Positions 51,394 through 61,414 of a stretch of DNA of 64,000 nt are shown here, piece after piece (within the stretch, counting starts at the first letter, position 1; each line of letters starts with the position of its first letter). The position numbers and the translations under genes were made by a program. The notes beneath the pieces are model-generated. The model saw nothing but the letters and a program-made list of their open reading frames with translations. It was not told the origin of the DNA and searched no databases. Source of the stretch: Saprospiraceae bacterium (GTDB lineage: Bacteria; Bacteroidota; Bacteroidia; Chitinophagales; Saprospiraceae); contig JAHDHW010000003.1 of the NCBI GenBank assembly GCA_020631105.1, positions 1 through 64,000 of the forward strand, in the 5' to 3' direction.

Positions 51394-51483
51394 GATAACG
51401 ACTATCTTTTGGTAAATTTGTTGGCCTTAAAACTAAAATAGTCGATCTACAAACTCCGACAAGCACGCTGCTGCACAATATCT

Positions 51484-54351
51484 ATGGCGAAAATAAAAAA
51501 GAAAAAAACGAGTAATGGACACGCAAAAAATCTTGAAAATGACTTCATAGAAGTCATTGGTGCGCGCGTGCATAATCTGAAAGATGTCGATGTAAAAATC
51601 CCTAGAAATAAATTAGTGGTGATTACGGGAATTAGCGGAAGTGGTAAATCATCGTTGGCCTTCGATACAATTTATGCAGAAGGGCAAAGGCGTTATATGG
51701 AGACTTTTACTTCCTATGCACGGCAGTTTATCGGGAATATGGAACGCCCCGATGTAGAGAAAATTACTGGTCTGTCTCCTGTGATTAGTATTGAACAAAA
51801 AACCACAGGACGAAATCCTCGCTCTACTGTTGGAACAATTACGGAGGTTTACGATTTCTTGCGATTACTATATGCAAGGATTGGCGAAGCTTACTCTCAT
51901 CTCACAGGCAAGAAGATGGTGCGTTATAATGAAGATCAAATGATCGAACACATCTTCACCAATTTCAAAAACAAAAGGATTTTATTATTAGCCCCCCTAG
52001 TACGGTCCCGGAAAGGACATTATCGTGAATTGTTTGATAGCGTTCGCAAGCAAGGGTATACAAAAGTGAGAGTCGATGGAAAGATCATCGATATCAAACC
52101 CGGTATGCAGGTAGATCGTTATAAGGTACATGATATCGAAGTTGTAGTAGATCGAATTAAAGTTTCTGCTGATCGCAAGGAAAGACTGACCACTAGTCTT
52201 CAAACGGCCCTCCGTTCAGGTAATGGGTTAATTTTTGTCATGGAGCATGATACAGAGGATGTTTATCCATATAGTAAGCACCTGATGGACCCAGAAACTG
52301 GGCTTTCGTATGAAGAACCTTCACCAAATGCTTTTTCATTTAACTCTCCATACGGCGCATGCCCTACTTGTAAAGGTTTAGGGAAACTGCCCAAGGTTGA
52401 CCTGGGTAAAGTTATCCCTGATGATTCGAAAAGCATAAATGATCAAGGGATTGCACCCTTTGGGGAGGTGAGGGATAATATGACCTTTAAGCAGCTTCGT
52501 GCAGTTGCTAAAAAATACAAATTCACTTTTGCAACGCCTGTAAAAGAAATCCCTAAAAAGGCACTAGATATTATCCTTTACGGAGGGGACGAAACTTTCG
52601 ATGTTAAGATCAATTATAAACATGACTATGTATATAACTTAGCCAACGAAGGTATTTTTAATATGTTGGAGCGCTGGTACAGTGAATCAAGTTCGGATAA
52701 AATCAGAAGATGGTCCGAGGAGTTTATGACCGTAGATGTATGTCCGGATTGCGAAGGTGCCCGACTGAAAAAGGAATCCCTACACTTTAAATTAGGGGAG
52801 AAAAACATTTCTGTACTCGCGCAAATGGATGTTTCCGATCTGGCGGAATGGATGTATGAATTGGATAAACACCTTTCGGAGCGACAAAAGGTAATCGCAA
52901 AAGATATACTCAAGGAAATACGTCTCCGCTTAGGTTTTCTTTTGCACGTAGGCCTAGATTATTTAACCCTAGACCGTCCTGCCCGGACACTTTCCGGAGG
53001 CGAAGCTCAGCGAATAAGACTTGCTACTCAGATTGGTTCACAACTTACGGGGATTACCTATATCCTGGATGAGCCTAGTATTGGGTTGCACCAACGGGAT
53101 AACCAACGCTTAATAGAAGCACTTAAGGATTTATCCGATATCGGGAATACCGTTTTAGTAGTTGAGCATGATAAAGACATTATGTTGGCTTCGGACTACC
53201 TGATTGACCTTGGACCAGGAGCCGGAAAGCATGGAGGGACATTAGTAGGGGAAGGAATACCGAAAGATTTTCTAAAAAATAAGACGCTTACTTCCGCTTA
53301 TTTAAAGAATAAAGTATCTATTGAAATCCCTGAAAAGCGAAGGAAGGGGAATGGTAAGTTTTTGGAATTGAAAGGAGCAGTAGGTAACAATTTGAATAAA
53401 GTAAGCATCAAGATTCCACTCGGGACGCTCACATGTATAACCGGAGTTTCAGGAAGCGGCAAATCTACTTTAATTAATGAGACCTTATATCCAATTTTGA
53501 GGCAATACTTTTATAAGAGCCGTCAGAAGCCATTGGTATATGACAAGATCATAGGGATAGATAATGTGGATAAAGTAATTGAAATAGACCAGTCTCCAAT
53601 TGGCCGTACGCCACGCTCAAATCCAGCTACCTATACCGGAGTATTTACAGATATTCGAAAAATATTTTCTGAACTGCCAGAAGCAAAAATCCGTGGATAT
53701 AAGCCTGGCCGGTTTTCTTTTAATGTCAAAGGTGGGAGATGTCAGGTTTGTGAAGGAGCGGGCAAACGAATTATCGAAATGAACTTTCTCCCTGATGTGG
53801 CAGTAGATTGCGAAAATTGTATGGGGCGGCGCTATAACCGTGAAACATTGGAGATCTTATATAAAGGGAAATCGATCAACGATGTACTTAATATGACGGT
53901 AGAAGAAGCCGTTCTTTTCTTTGAAAAAATTCCTAATATTTATCGGAAAACTAAAACGCTTTTGGATGTGGGTTTGGGCTACATTACGCTAGGGCAACAG
54001 GCAACAACACTTTCCGGAGGCGAAGCTCAGCGAGTAAAACTAGCAGAAGAACTTTCGAAAAGGGATACAGGAAACACAATCTATATCTTGGATGAGCCAA
54101 CTACAGGTTTGCATTTTCAGGACATTCAACACTTTCTGAGTGTTATTAATAAACTCGTTGAAAAAGGGAATACCGTACTGATCATCGAACATAACCTCGA
54201 CGTAATCAAGGTGGCAGATTATATCATTGATATGGGGCCGGAAGGAGGCAGGGGAGGTGGCAAAGTCGTTGCTCAAGGTACGCCGGAGAAGGTGGCTAAA
54301 AGTAAAAAAAGTTATACTGGCCAGTTTTTGGAGAAAGAACTGGAGCTGTAA
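51484..54351 (+). CDS. uvrA: excinuclease ABC subunit A
   Basis: GISGSGKSSLAFDTIYAEGQRRYMETF; two LSGGEAQR signatures; second zinc finger CQVCEGAG...CENCMGRRY. Confidence 0.98.
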   Translation: MAKIKKKKTSNGHAKNLENDFIEVIGARVHNLKDVDVKIPRNKLVVITGISGSGKSSLAFDTIYAEGQRRYMETFTSYARQFIGNMERPDVEKITGLSPVISIEQKTTGRNPRSTVGTITEVYDFLRLLYARIGEAYSHLTGKKMVRYNEDQMIEHIFTNFKNKRILLLAPLVRSRKGHYRELFDSVRKQGYTKVRVDGKIIDIKPGMQVDRYKVHDIEVVVDRIKVSADRKERLTTSLQTALRSGNGLIFVMEHDTEDVYPYSKHLMDPETGLSYEEPSPNAFSFNSPYGACPTCKGLGKLPKVDLGKVIPDDSKSINDQGIAPFGEVRDNMTFKQLRAVAKKYKFTFATPVKEIPKKALDIILYGGDETFDVKINYKHDYVYNLANEGIFNMLERWYSESSSDKIRRWSEEFMTVDVCPDCEGARLKKESLHFKLGEKNISVLAQMDVSDLAEWMYELDKHLSERQKVIAKDILKEIRLRLGFLLHVGLDYLTLDRPARTLSGGEAQRIRLATQIGSQLTGITYILDEPSIGLHQRDNQRLIEALKDLSDIGNTVLVVEHDKDIMLASDYLIDLGPGAGKHGGTLVGEGIPKDFLKNKTLTSAYLKNKVSIEIPEKRRKGNGKFLELKGAVGNNLNKVSIKIPLGTLTCITGVSGSGKSTLINETLYPILRQYFYKSRQKPLVYDKIIGIDNVDKVIEIDQSPIGRTPRSNPATYTGVFTDIRKIFSELPEAKIRGYKPGRFSFNVKGGRCQVCEGAGKRIIEMNFLPDVAVDCENCMGRRYNRETLEILYKGKSINDVLNMTVEEAVLFFEKIPNIYRKTKTLLDVGLGYITLGQQATTLSGGEAQRVKLAEELSKRDTGNTIYILDEPTTGLHFQDIQHFLSVINKLVEKGNTVLIIEHNLDVIKVADYIIDMGPEGGRGGGKVVAQGTPEKVAKSKKSYTGQFLEKELEL

Positions 54352-54373
54352 ATACAGCTCTTGAAGATAAAAC

Positions 54374-54416
54374 AAAAACTCCCGGACATGATTATATAGA
54401 TTGTTCGGGAGTTTTT
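54374..54416 (+). terminator. uvrA terminator
   Basis: AAAAACTCCCGGAC...GTTCGGGAGTTTTTG. Confidence 0.85.
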
Positions 54417-54684
54417 GTTTGATATTTTGGCCTTATCAGTAAAATAGACCCCAAAATAAGGTCGTTTTTGCTTCGAACTTGCCCTATAACTTAAATTAAT
54501 GCATTCTTCACCAAACAATCTTTCACAATTCCAATTCTAGTCGTAGCTTTGTATCTCCAAAAGGTGTTTAGCCTGCTTTTCTTTTGAATGTCGGGAGAGT
54601 AAGCGATGGATAATAATTACTGGAAATCGACTTCAAAAAGAGGCAAAATTTATTATTTTTAAGCAAACAATCAAGGAGGCACCT

Positions 54685-56217
54685 ATGAGAAATATTGTAA
54701 ATAGCGCTTTCAACTGGTACTACAAGCTTCGGTATAAGGAGATTGAGCGTATTCTCAATAATCCACATACGGCTCAGGCAGAAATTTTTCAGACGCTTAT
54801 TAGCTCAGCCAAAAATACTGAGTTTGGACGTTTACATGGATTCGGGTCTATCCGAACCCCTAAGCAATTTCGCGATCAGGTGCCTGTTCAAAATTATGAC
54901 TCTCTCAAACCATACATTCAAAGAATGATGGAAGGAGAAAAAGATATTCTCTGGCCCGGTCGGGTTGAGATGTATTCCAAATCTTCAGGTACGACAAGTG
55001 ATAAAAGTAAATTCATCCCCGTCTCTCAGGTGAATTTTGACGAATGCCACATCAAGGGTACCTGGGATACGATGACGATTATCTATGATCAGATTCCGGA
55101 TTGTACCATATTCTCCGGTAAGAACTTCATCATGGCGGGTAACCATTCGGTTTATAAGCCAGGGTCGAAAACTATTTACGGAGATGTGTCCGCCTTGATG
55201 ATAAAGAATATGCCTAAGATCGCAAAGCCTTTCTTAGAGCCGGAGCTGGATATCGTCTTTCGGGATGATTGGGAATCAAAGATTGCTATGATGGCGGAGG
55301 TTGCCTGTCGGCCTGATATCGCACCAATGATCAAAATGATTGGCGGTGTGCCTACCTGGACAATTGTATTCTTCCGTCATATTCTAGAGCACTCCGGCAA
55401 ATCAAACATGTTAGAGGTGTGGCCAAATTTTGAGACCTACATTCATGGTGGCGTAAATATTGAACCTTACCGCGAGCAATTAGCTCAGCTCCTTCCGTCA
55501 GAACAAGTAAAATATTTTGAAGTCTATAATGCTTCTGAAGGCTACTTCGGTACGAAGTTGAAACTTGAAGATGATGACATGTTACTCTTAGTGAACAATG
55601 GGGTGTACTATGAATTTATCCCGATGGATCAATGGCATGAGGATGAACCTAAAGCCATTCCCCTAGAAGATGTCGAAGTGGGTAAAAATTATGCTTTAGT
55701 CATTAGCACCAATGCAGGACTCTGGCGTTATGTCATAGGAGATACCTTAACGTTTACTTCCATTAATCCATATAAAATAAAAATCACCGGACGAACTAAA
55801 CAATTTGTCAATGCCTTTGGTGAAGAGGTCATGGTATCCAATACAGATAAAGCAATCGCAGAGGCTTGTCAGGAAATGAATGCGATCGTTTCAGAATATA
55901 CAGTTGCTCCTATCTACTTTAAAAACTCTGGTAAAGGAGGGCACGAATGGTTGGTGGAGTTCGAAAAAGAACCAATTGACATTAAAGCATTCAATGCCTT
56001 ACTCGACCAAAAATTGCAGATGATTAATTCCGATTATGAAGCAAAACGCTATAAAGATATGGCACTTCAGGAATTAATGTTACGACGTTTACCGAAAGGG
56101 ACTTTTATGAGTTGGATGAAGCAGCGCGGAAAATTAGGTAATCAAAATAAGGTTCCTCGCCTGGCGAATAACAGACAGTATGTCGATGACATTTTGAACT
56201 TTATGTTAGAAGCGTAA
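54685..56217 (+). CDS. GH3 auxin-responsive-promoter family protein (acyl-adenylating superfamily)
   Basis: SKSSGTTSDKSKFIPVS ATP-binding motif, YNASEGYFG, LWRYVIGDTLTFTS, ITGRTKQFVNAFGEEVM. Confidence 0.88.
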   Translation: MRNIVNSAFNWYYKLRYKEIERILNNPHTAQAEIFQTLISSAKNTEFGRLHGFGSIRTPKQFRDQVPVQNYDSLKPYIQRMMEGEKDILWPGRVEMYSKSSGTTSDKSKFIPVSQVNFDECHIKGTWDTMTIIYDQIPDCTIFSGKNFIMAGNHSVYKPGSKTIYGDVSALMIKNMPKIAKPFLEPELDIVFRDDWESKIAMMAEVACRPDIAPMIKMIGGVPTWTIVFFRHILEHSGKSNMLEVWPNFETYIHGGVNIEPYREQLAQLLPSEQVKYFEVYNASEGYFGTKLKLEDDDMLLLVNNGVYYEFIPMDQWHEDEPKAIPLEDVEVGKNYALVISTNAGLWRYVIGDTLTFTSINPYKIKITGRTKQFVNAFGEEVMVSNTDKAIAEACQEMNAIVSEYTVAPIYFKNSGKGGHEWLVEFEKEPIDIKAFNALLDQKLQMINSDYEAKRYKDMALQELMLRRLPKGTFMSWMKQRGKLGNQNKVPRLANNRQYVDDILNFMLEA

Positions 56218-56232
56218 CTCTTTTCTTTACAA

Positions 56233-58131
56233 CTATTGCTTAACCAGCTTTCCCGTCGAATAGGCTCCTGTTAGTGTCCTAAGCTGATATATGTATATAC
56301 CCTTTGTTGGTAATTCTGCTGCTGATAAAGGGATCGTGTTCTGCCCTTGTACCAGATCCATAGTTTTCTTTATTATTCGCCGACCGTCACCTGCCATGAT
56401 TACTAATGTACCCTTTGTTGATGCTGGCATTTCCACATTAAAGCTCGCAATGTTGTCGAAGGGATTAGGGACTATTTGCGTCTTTAAGGGTACATCGTTA
56501 AGCAGAGGTGATTGGATATCTAAAGAAAGGCCGATGATGTTTAAATCTTTGTCATAAGCTTCAGGGGAAAGCGTATTATTTATAAGTCGAAGTGCTGTGC
56601 TCAAGTTTCCAGGGCGTTTAGCCTCAAAGTATAAAGAAAATAAAACCTCGTCATCAACCTTAGTAACTTGTTCTCTAAGGTCTAGCCAACTTACTTTTAA
56701 ATAGCCGTCTTTTGCCTTGGATAAGCCTAAATTCTCTGACGCAAAATCTGATAAAACCCCTGAAGTACTATGTTCGAATTTTAATAGATCAGCATCGAAT
56801 TCAAGCTCAAATTGTAAACCACTGAGATACTGCAGATCATTTAATTTAAAGTCAATTTTGATTTTTTCTTCTGCATCAAATATTTGCTCGTTAATGAGTA
56901 AGCTACCTTTACTTCGGTCTTCTATTGATGGCGAGGTAAAAAGGCCTGGATCTGCTGATTTGTTTACATCACCGACTTTCATTCCGATATAGTTCAATTG
57001 AATATCTTCACTGTTGTTATTGATGTTAATGACTGAAGGGAATGTTGATTGGAACGGGTTACTTTCATTCTCAAAAACATAATCTTCAGGAATGAAACGC
57101 CAAGACGGGAGATTAGGAAACTGATCAATGTGGTCAAGAATTAATTGTCTGATTAATACAACATCGAAAATCGAAATATTCCCGGAGTTATTTACGTCCG
57201 CAGCAATTATCTTGTAAGGCGACCCTAGCTGCTCTAAACCAAGAATATGTTTTGCTATCAAAAGGGCATCAAAAGTACTTACGCCATTTCTGGGATTAAT
57301 ATTTTTACTTACGTTAACATTGCCGAATAAGGGAGTGGCAGAAATATCATAACAATTATTAGCTAAATACTCGTCGAGGCCAGGAATGGCTGTTAGTCCA
57401 AATTCAATAAAAACACTATCTATCGGGGTGGCACATTCGGTGCTTGCATTAATACAAATTTCAAAAGTTTCAGTAGGACAGGAGTTCAGGTTGTTTTGTA
57501 CTACGATATAAGTTGAGGTATAAGTCCAATTGCCAGCATTATCACTGACCCAAAAGTCCAGCGTTTGTGTACCTAGATGATCGCAGTTTAATGGAATTGA
57601 ACTAGTAGCTGCTACAGGCGGCGCTGTCTGACCAGGACCAAGAGCAGGCATATGTATAAGGAACTGCTCAATACCACAATTATCGAAACTGCCATTATCC
57701 AATAAGGTCGCTGTAAAATCAAACTCTTGAGATGAAGGCATATCAATCGCAAGTCCATTGAAAATACTTATGGTCGGAGCGATGCAATCTTTTACTTCAA
57801 ATAAATAAGAACAAGTAGCTGATGAATCGCAGTTATCCATGACTGTAAAGTCGATGGCATGAATACCTACGGGGTAATCATTAGAAACACTACTTGCCGT
57901 TCCAGAAAAATCAAGACTACCATTATTATCAAGATCTATCGTATAGCTAAAAGATAAATCACTAGTGACACATTGAGTAATTGCTTCTATACCTAACTGA
58001 ATAGAGGCAGATTCACAGGATGAATCCTCTAAGCAAAAGATTTGATCTTCACAGCTAGAGTTTAATGTGATTTGCGCGTATAAAAGGTTAGACAAAGAAA
58101 ATACCAGGCAAAGGGAAAGTAGTAGTCTCAT
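56233..58131 (-). CDS. secreted protein with dockerin-like and cohesin-like segments and T9SS type-A sorting domain
   Basis: NGVSTFDALLIAKHILG / NNSGNISIFDVVLIRQLIL duplicated dockerin-like motif; GLQFELEFDADLLKFEHSTSGVL cohesin-like; C-terminal IYIYQLRTLTGAYSTGKLVKQ. Confidence 0.85.
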   Translation of the reverse strand: MRLLLSLCLVFSLSNLLYAQITLNSSCEDQIFCLEDSSCESASIQLGIEAITQCVTSDLSFSYTIDLDNNGSLDFSGTASSVSNDYPVGIHAIDFTVMDNCDSSATCSYLFEVKDCIAPTISIFNGLAIDMPSSQEFDFTATLLDNGSFDNCGIEQFLIHMPALGPGQTAPPVAATSSIPLNCDHLGTQTLDFWVSDNAGNWTYTSTYIVVQNNLNSCPTETFEICINASTECATPIDSVFIEFGLTAIPGLDEYLANNCYDISATPLFGNVNVSKNINPRNGVSTFDALLIAKHILGLEQLGSPYKIIAADVNNSGNISIFDVVLIRQLILDHIDQFPNLPSWRFIPEDYVFENESNPFQSTFPSVININNNSEDIQLNYIGMKVGDVNKSADPGLFTSPSIEDRSKGSLLINEQIFDAEEKIKIDFKLNDLQYLSGLQFELEFDADLLKFEHSTSGVLSDFASENLGLSKAKDGYLKVSWLDLREQVTKVDDEVLFSLYFEAKRPGNLSTALRLINNTLSPEAYDKDLNIIGLSLDIQSPLLNDVPLKTQIVPNPFDNIASFNVEMPASTKGTLVIMAGDGRRIIKKTMDLVQGQNTIPLSAAELPTKGIYIYQLRTLTGAYSTGKLVKQ

Positions 58132-58225
58132 GGGAAAATGAATTTATGGTGAAAGAACTATCCGTTCTTTGGAAGAAGCAGAGGAATAAAATACAGGTTT
58201 CTAGAAAGAATAGCAAGGAAAAATT

Positions 58226-58252
58226 CCCCTCTCCTGGTCTAGGGGAGAGGGG
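58226..58252. repeat. strong GC-rich stem-loop (REP-like)
   Basis: CCCCTCTCC-tggtctagg-GGAGAGGGG in AT-rich intergenic DNA. Confidence 0.6.
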
Positions 58253-58769
58253 CTACATCCCAAAAACAGATTTGAGAAGAGTCCGTTGCCGAACTCTTTC
58301 GTTTTTGCAGTATGACTAGTCTTACTGCTGTTGATTCTACCCGTAGATAGAAATCATGAGATTACAACTGTTATAAAACAATTGACTCTTATTCAATCTT
58401 CTAGTGTCTAGAAGTAGATTTTGCAATAGTTAATTCTGCTGATAGATTTACATTTATGGGCAAACTCCCCTTTGCCATAAAGGTTATCAGCGCTGATTTT
58501 CTCAACGTAGTTTGCACTTCAAACAAGTGCGTTGAATATATAGGCTAGTTTTAACCGTTAAATGCGGCTAGCTGGTTCTTTAGCTTACGACCAAAGAGAT
58601 AAAATAAAAATAACGGTGATTGGGAATTAGTGAAGGTGATTGGGATGAGTGCAATTCAATACAAATTACAACTTTACAAATATAACGGTTTTATTCTATT
58701 AAAAGATACAGGCTAAGAGAAATTTTTAGAAATTTATTCTTTATCAACTTGCGTCAACTGAAGAATAAT

Positions 58770-59291
58770 ATGAATATCCGGACAACCTTAGAGGAAGATC
58801 ATTCAAAACCAACAATCATGGAGATTGTCGAGTATGTTGGTAGAAGTACTAAGAAGTTTGCAGAACTTATGGAATGTTTCTTTTGCGATACCAGCCGAAT
58901 CTCACATCATGCATCTTGGGCGGTAGGTTTTTGTGGATTGAAATATCCATCATTAATTATACCCTATCTGGATCAGATGCTGGATTATCTTGAGCAACCT
59001 GTCCATAATTCTATCCGAAGAAATACGGTGCGTATTATGGCGGAAATGGATCTGCCGGAAGAATTTTTAGGACGCGTTGCGGAAATATGTTTTAAGTTTT
59101 TGGATGACCCAAAGGAAGCAATCGCGGTTCGGGTGTTTTCAATGAGTGTACTATTCAATATAGTAAAAAAAGAACCGGAGTTGGCGAATGAGTTACGGAT
59201 CGTAATTGAAGATCATTACCCACACGGATCAGCGGGGTTTAAATCGAGAGGTAAAAAAATATTAAAGGCCCTTGCAAAATTTGAGGCATAA
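58770..59291 (+). CDS. HEAT-repeat-like hypothetical protein
   Basis: All-helical repeat pattern; ATG 58770 preferred over the TTG at 58749. Confidence 0.65.
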   Translation: MNIRTTLEEDHSKPTIMEIVEYVGRSTKKFAELMECFFCDTSRISHHASWAVGFCGLKYPSLIIPYLDQMLDYLEQPVHNSIRRNTVRIMAEMDLPEEFLGRVAEICFKFLDDPKEAIAVRVFSMSVLFNIVKKEPELANELRIVIEDHYPHGSAGFKSRGKKILKALAKFEA

Positions 59292-59292
59292 A

Positions 59293-59322
59293 AAAAGCCT
59301 GATGAATTTTCATCAGGCTTTT
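59293..59322. terminator. bidirectional terminator between convergent genes
   Basis: AAAAGCCTGATGAA-tt-TTCATCAGGCTTTT, 14-bp perfect arms. Confidence 0.85.
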
Positions 59323-59346
59323 CATTAAGCGTTACATTATAGGTGC

Positions 59347-60009
59347 TTATCCTTCACTACCTGCCTCAGCGCTTAGCTCAATATTAAGTGAAATATCATC
59401 ATGGATGATTTTATCAGCAGCAGTACCGATGATCCCTGAACCATATTTTACGTCCCAGTCTGTACGGTTGATTGTAAACTTAGGTGTAACAGCTGTAAGT
59501 TTGTCGCCCATTACGACAACATTCGCAGGAATGGTAATACTCTTTGTGATTCCTTTCAAAGTTAAATTACCAGTAATTGTATGCGTCACATCTTCACTTG
59601 AAGAAGGAGTTACAGAAACGATTGCAAATTTACCTGTTGCATGCTCGGCTACATTAAAGAAATCCGCAGATTGTAGGTGGCCAACAAGTTTTGCCTTACT
59701 TTCATCATCCAAATCCGCATTGGTGATACTTGCCATGTCAATTGTGAAATCTCCACTAGCGATGTTTCCGTCTTTAACATCAATATTACCGCCACTTACA
59801 GCAATTGTTCCATTATGTTGTCCGGTAACCTTAGTTCCTACCCAATAAACAGTTCCACTGGTAACATTATAAGTTTTTGCAGCAGCGGGAGCAGCAGCTT
59901 CTGTTTGAGCTTCCCCTACTTTGGCAGCCTCCCCTTCAGGAGTATTTTTACAAGCTACGATAAGTGTCATAGCTATCATTGCGATTAAAAGGTTTGATAA
60001 TACTTTCAT
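59347..60009 (-). CDS. YceI family lipoprotein
   Basis: Lipobox MTLIVACKN; YceI pattern (VYWVGTKVTGQHNGTIAVSGG...TGNLTLKGITKSITIPANV...INRTDWDVKYGSG). Confidence 0.92.
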   Translation of the reverse strand: MKVLSNLLIAMIAMTLIVACKNTPEGEAAKVGEAQTEAAAPAAAKTYNVTSGTVYWVGTKVTGQHNGTIAVSGGNIDVKDGNIASGDFTIDMASITNADLDDESKAKLVGHLQSADFFNVAEHATGKFAIVSVTPSSSEDVTHTITGNLTLKGITKSITIPANVVVMGDKLTAVTPKFTINRTDWDVKYGSGIIGTAADKIIHDDISLNIELSAEAGSEG

Positions 60010-60126
60010 TGTTCTAACAATTGTTTTGATTAATAATAAAAATGGATAAGACGCAAAGATACGTCATATTCTTTCATGAATAAGAATTGACAAAGTTAAT
60101 ATTCTGGGGTTAAATGGAAAGATCAG

Positions 60127-61011
60127 CTAGTTTAATAAATCTAAGAAGTCGATGGTCTCATCTAATGATTTGAGTACCTGGACATTTCCGCTTGAAGGAA
60201 CGTTTTGGGCCGCAACTTGATATCCGGATAATAATACCTTACAATCACTAAACATCGTAGATAACTTATCTACATACTTTTGAACGGGGCTTTTAGCATA
60301 AGTTTCAGTGATCATTGTAAAGATATAATCTGGCTTATGAATATTACAAGCATCGACTAGATCATTAATTGAGATATTTAGACCAAGATAATATACCTTA
60401 TGCTTTCGTGCTTTTAATAAATAATGCATAAACATAAGGCTAAGTTCTTGACTTTCTTTTTCTGGAAGGTAGATCAGGAATTTTTTGTTCTCATTACCCA
60501 GGGCAAAAGGCTCATTGTCAATTGCCGTTATAATTTTTTGACGGATAAGACAACTCATAAAACTTTCCTGTACCGGATTGATAGAACCCGTTAGCCAGAG
60601 TACTCCAAGTTTATCTAAAAAGGGGTAGATTACCTGTAGCATCGTCTGTTCAAATCCAAGTTGCTGGATGTTAGTAGAAATAATACGATCAAATTTGTAT
60701 TCATCCATTTCGATCATCGAAATGGTTAACGCATCGAGTTGAGTGCTATGCGTGAAGTTTACTTCAGAAATGGCAGCTACCTTTTCAGCAATCTCAGAAT
60801 CATCCATTTTGGCAATCTTTGAGATTTTTATGCCATTTCTGTTTAATAGCGCAATGTTCAACAACTTCTTAAGGTCGCCATCCTGATAATAACGGATGTT
60901 AGTATCTGTTCGCTCGGGCTTAATAATACCATAGCGTTGCTCCCATATCCGAATGGTATGTGCTTTGATGCCACACAATTTTTCCAAGTCTCTTATGGAG
61001 TAAATTGCCAC
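60127..61011 (-). CDS. MerR family regulator, CarH/LitR-like, with degenerate B12-binding domain
   Basis: MerR HTH (YSIRDLEKLCGIKAHTIRIWEQRYGIIKPERTDTNIRYY) plus C-terminal cobalamin-binding-like fold. Confidence 0.88.
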   Translation of the reverse strand: MAIYSIRDLEKLCGIKAHTIRIWEQRYGIIKPERTDTNIRYYQDGDLKKLLNIALLNRNGIKISKIAKMDDSEIAEKVAAISEVNFTHSTQLDALTISMIEMDEYKFDRIISTNIQQLGFEQTMLQVIYPFLDKLGVLWLTGSINPVQESFMSCLIRQKIITAIDNEPFALGNENKKFLIYLPEKESQELSLMFMHYLLKARKHKVYYLGLNISINDLVDACNIHKPDYIFTMITETYAKSPVQKYVDKLSTMFSDCKVLLSGYQVAAQNVPSSGNVQVLKSLDETIDFLDLLN

Positions 61012-61154
61012 TTTATAAAGATGTTTTATTACGTTTCATACGCTTGATCCATTATTAAATTTTACAAATAATGAGATTATCCACGTTTAAACAACATATC
61101 ATCAATAAAGTTTAGCTAAAACCAAAAACATAATAAGAGGCGCTATTTTGATAT

Positions 61155-61172
61155 AGCTCTGTAAATAGAGCT
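61155..61172 (+). terminator. orphan terminator-like hairpin
   Basis: AGCTCT-gtaaat-AGAGCT followed by TAATTTTTTCCTTTTT. Confidence 0.5.
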
Positions 61173-61414
61173 TAATTTTTTCCTTTTTAACTATCTTAGT
61201 CCCTTTTAAAATAGAGAGGTTTCAATTCTTTAACTTTAGTATTCTGAAAGAGAATTATACTAATAAGCGCACCTTGTTAGGTTTTTTGATGGTAAAACCC
61301 TTCTATTTTAGTCTTTAAATGACCTTAGCCCTCTTTTTTTAGCTTGGTAAGGTAATTTTAAAAATTATAGAATTAATTTCCCTAATTATTTTGTGAACAA
61401 AACAGAGAGAAATC

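Noticed and set aside
59405-59848. 147-aa plus ORF antisense to YceI
   Set aside because: The sense strand encodes a complete YceI lipoprotein.
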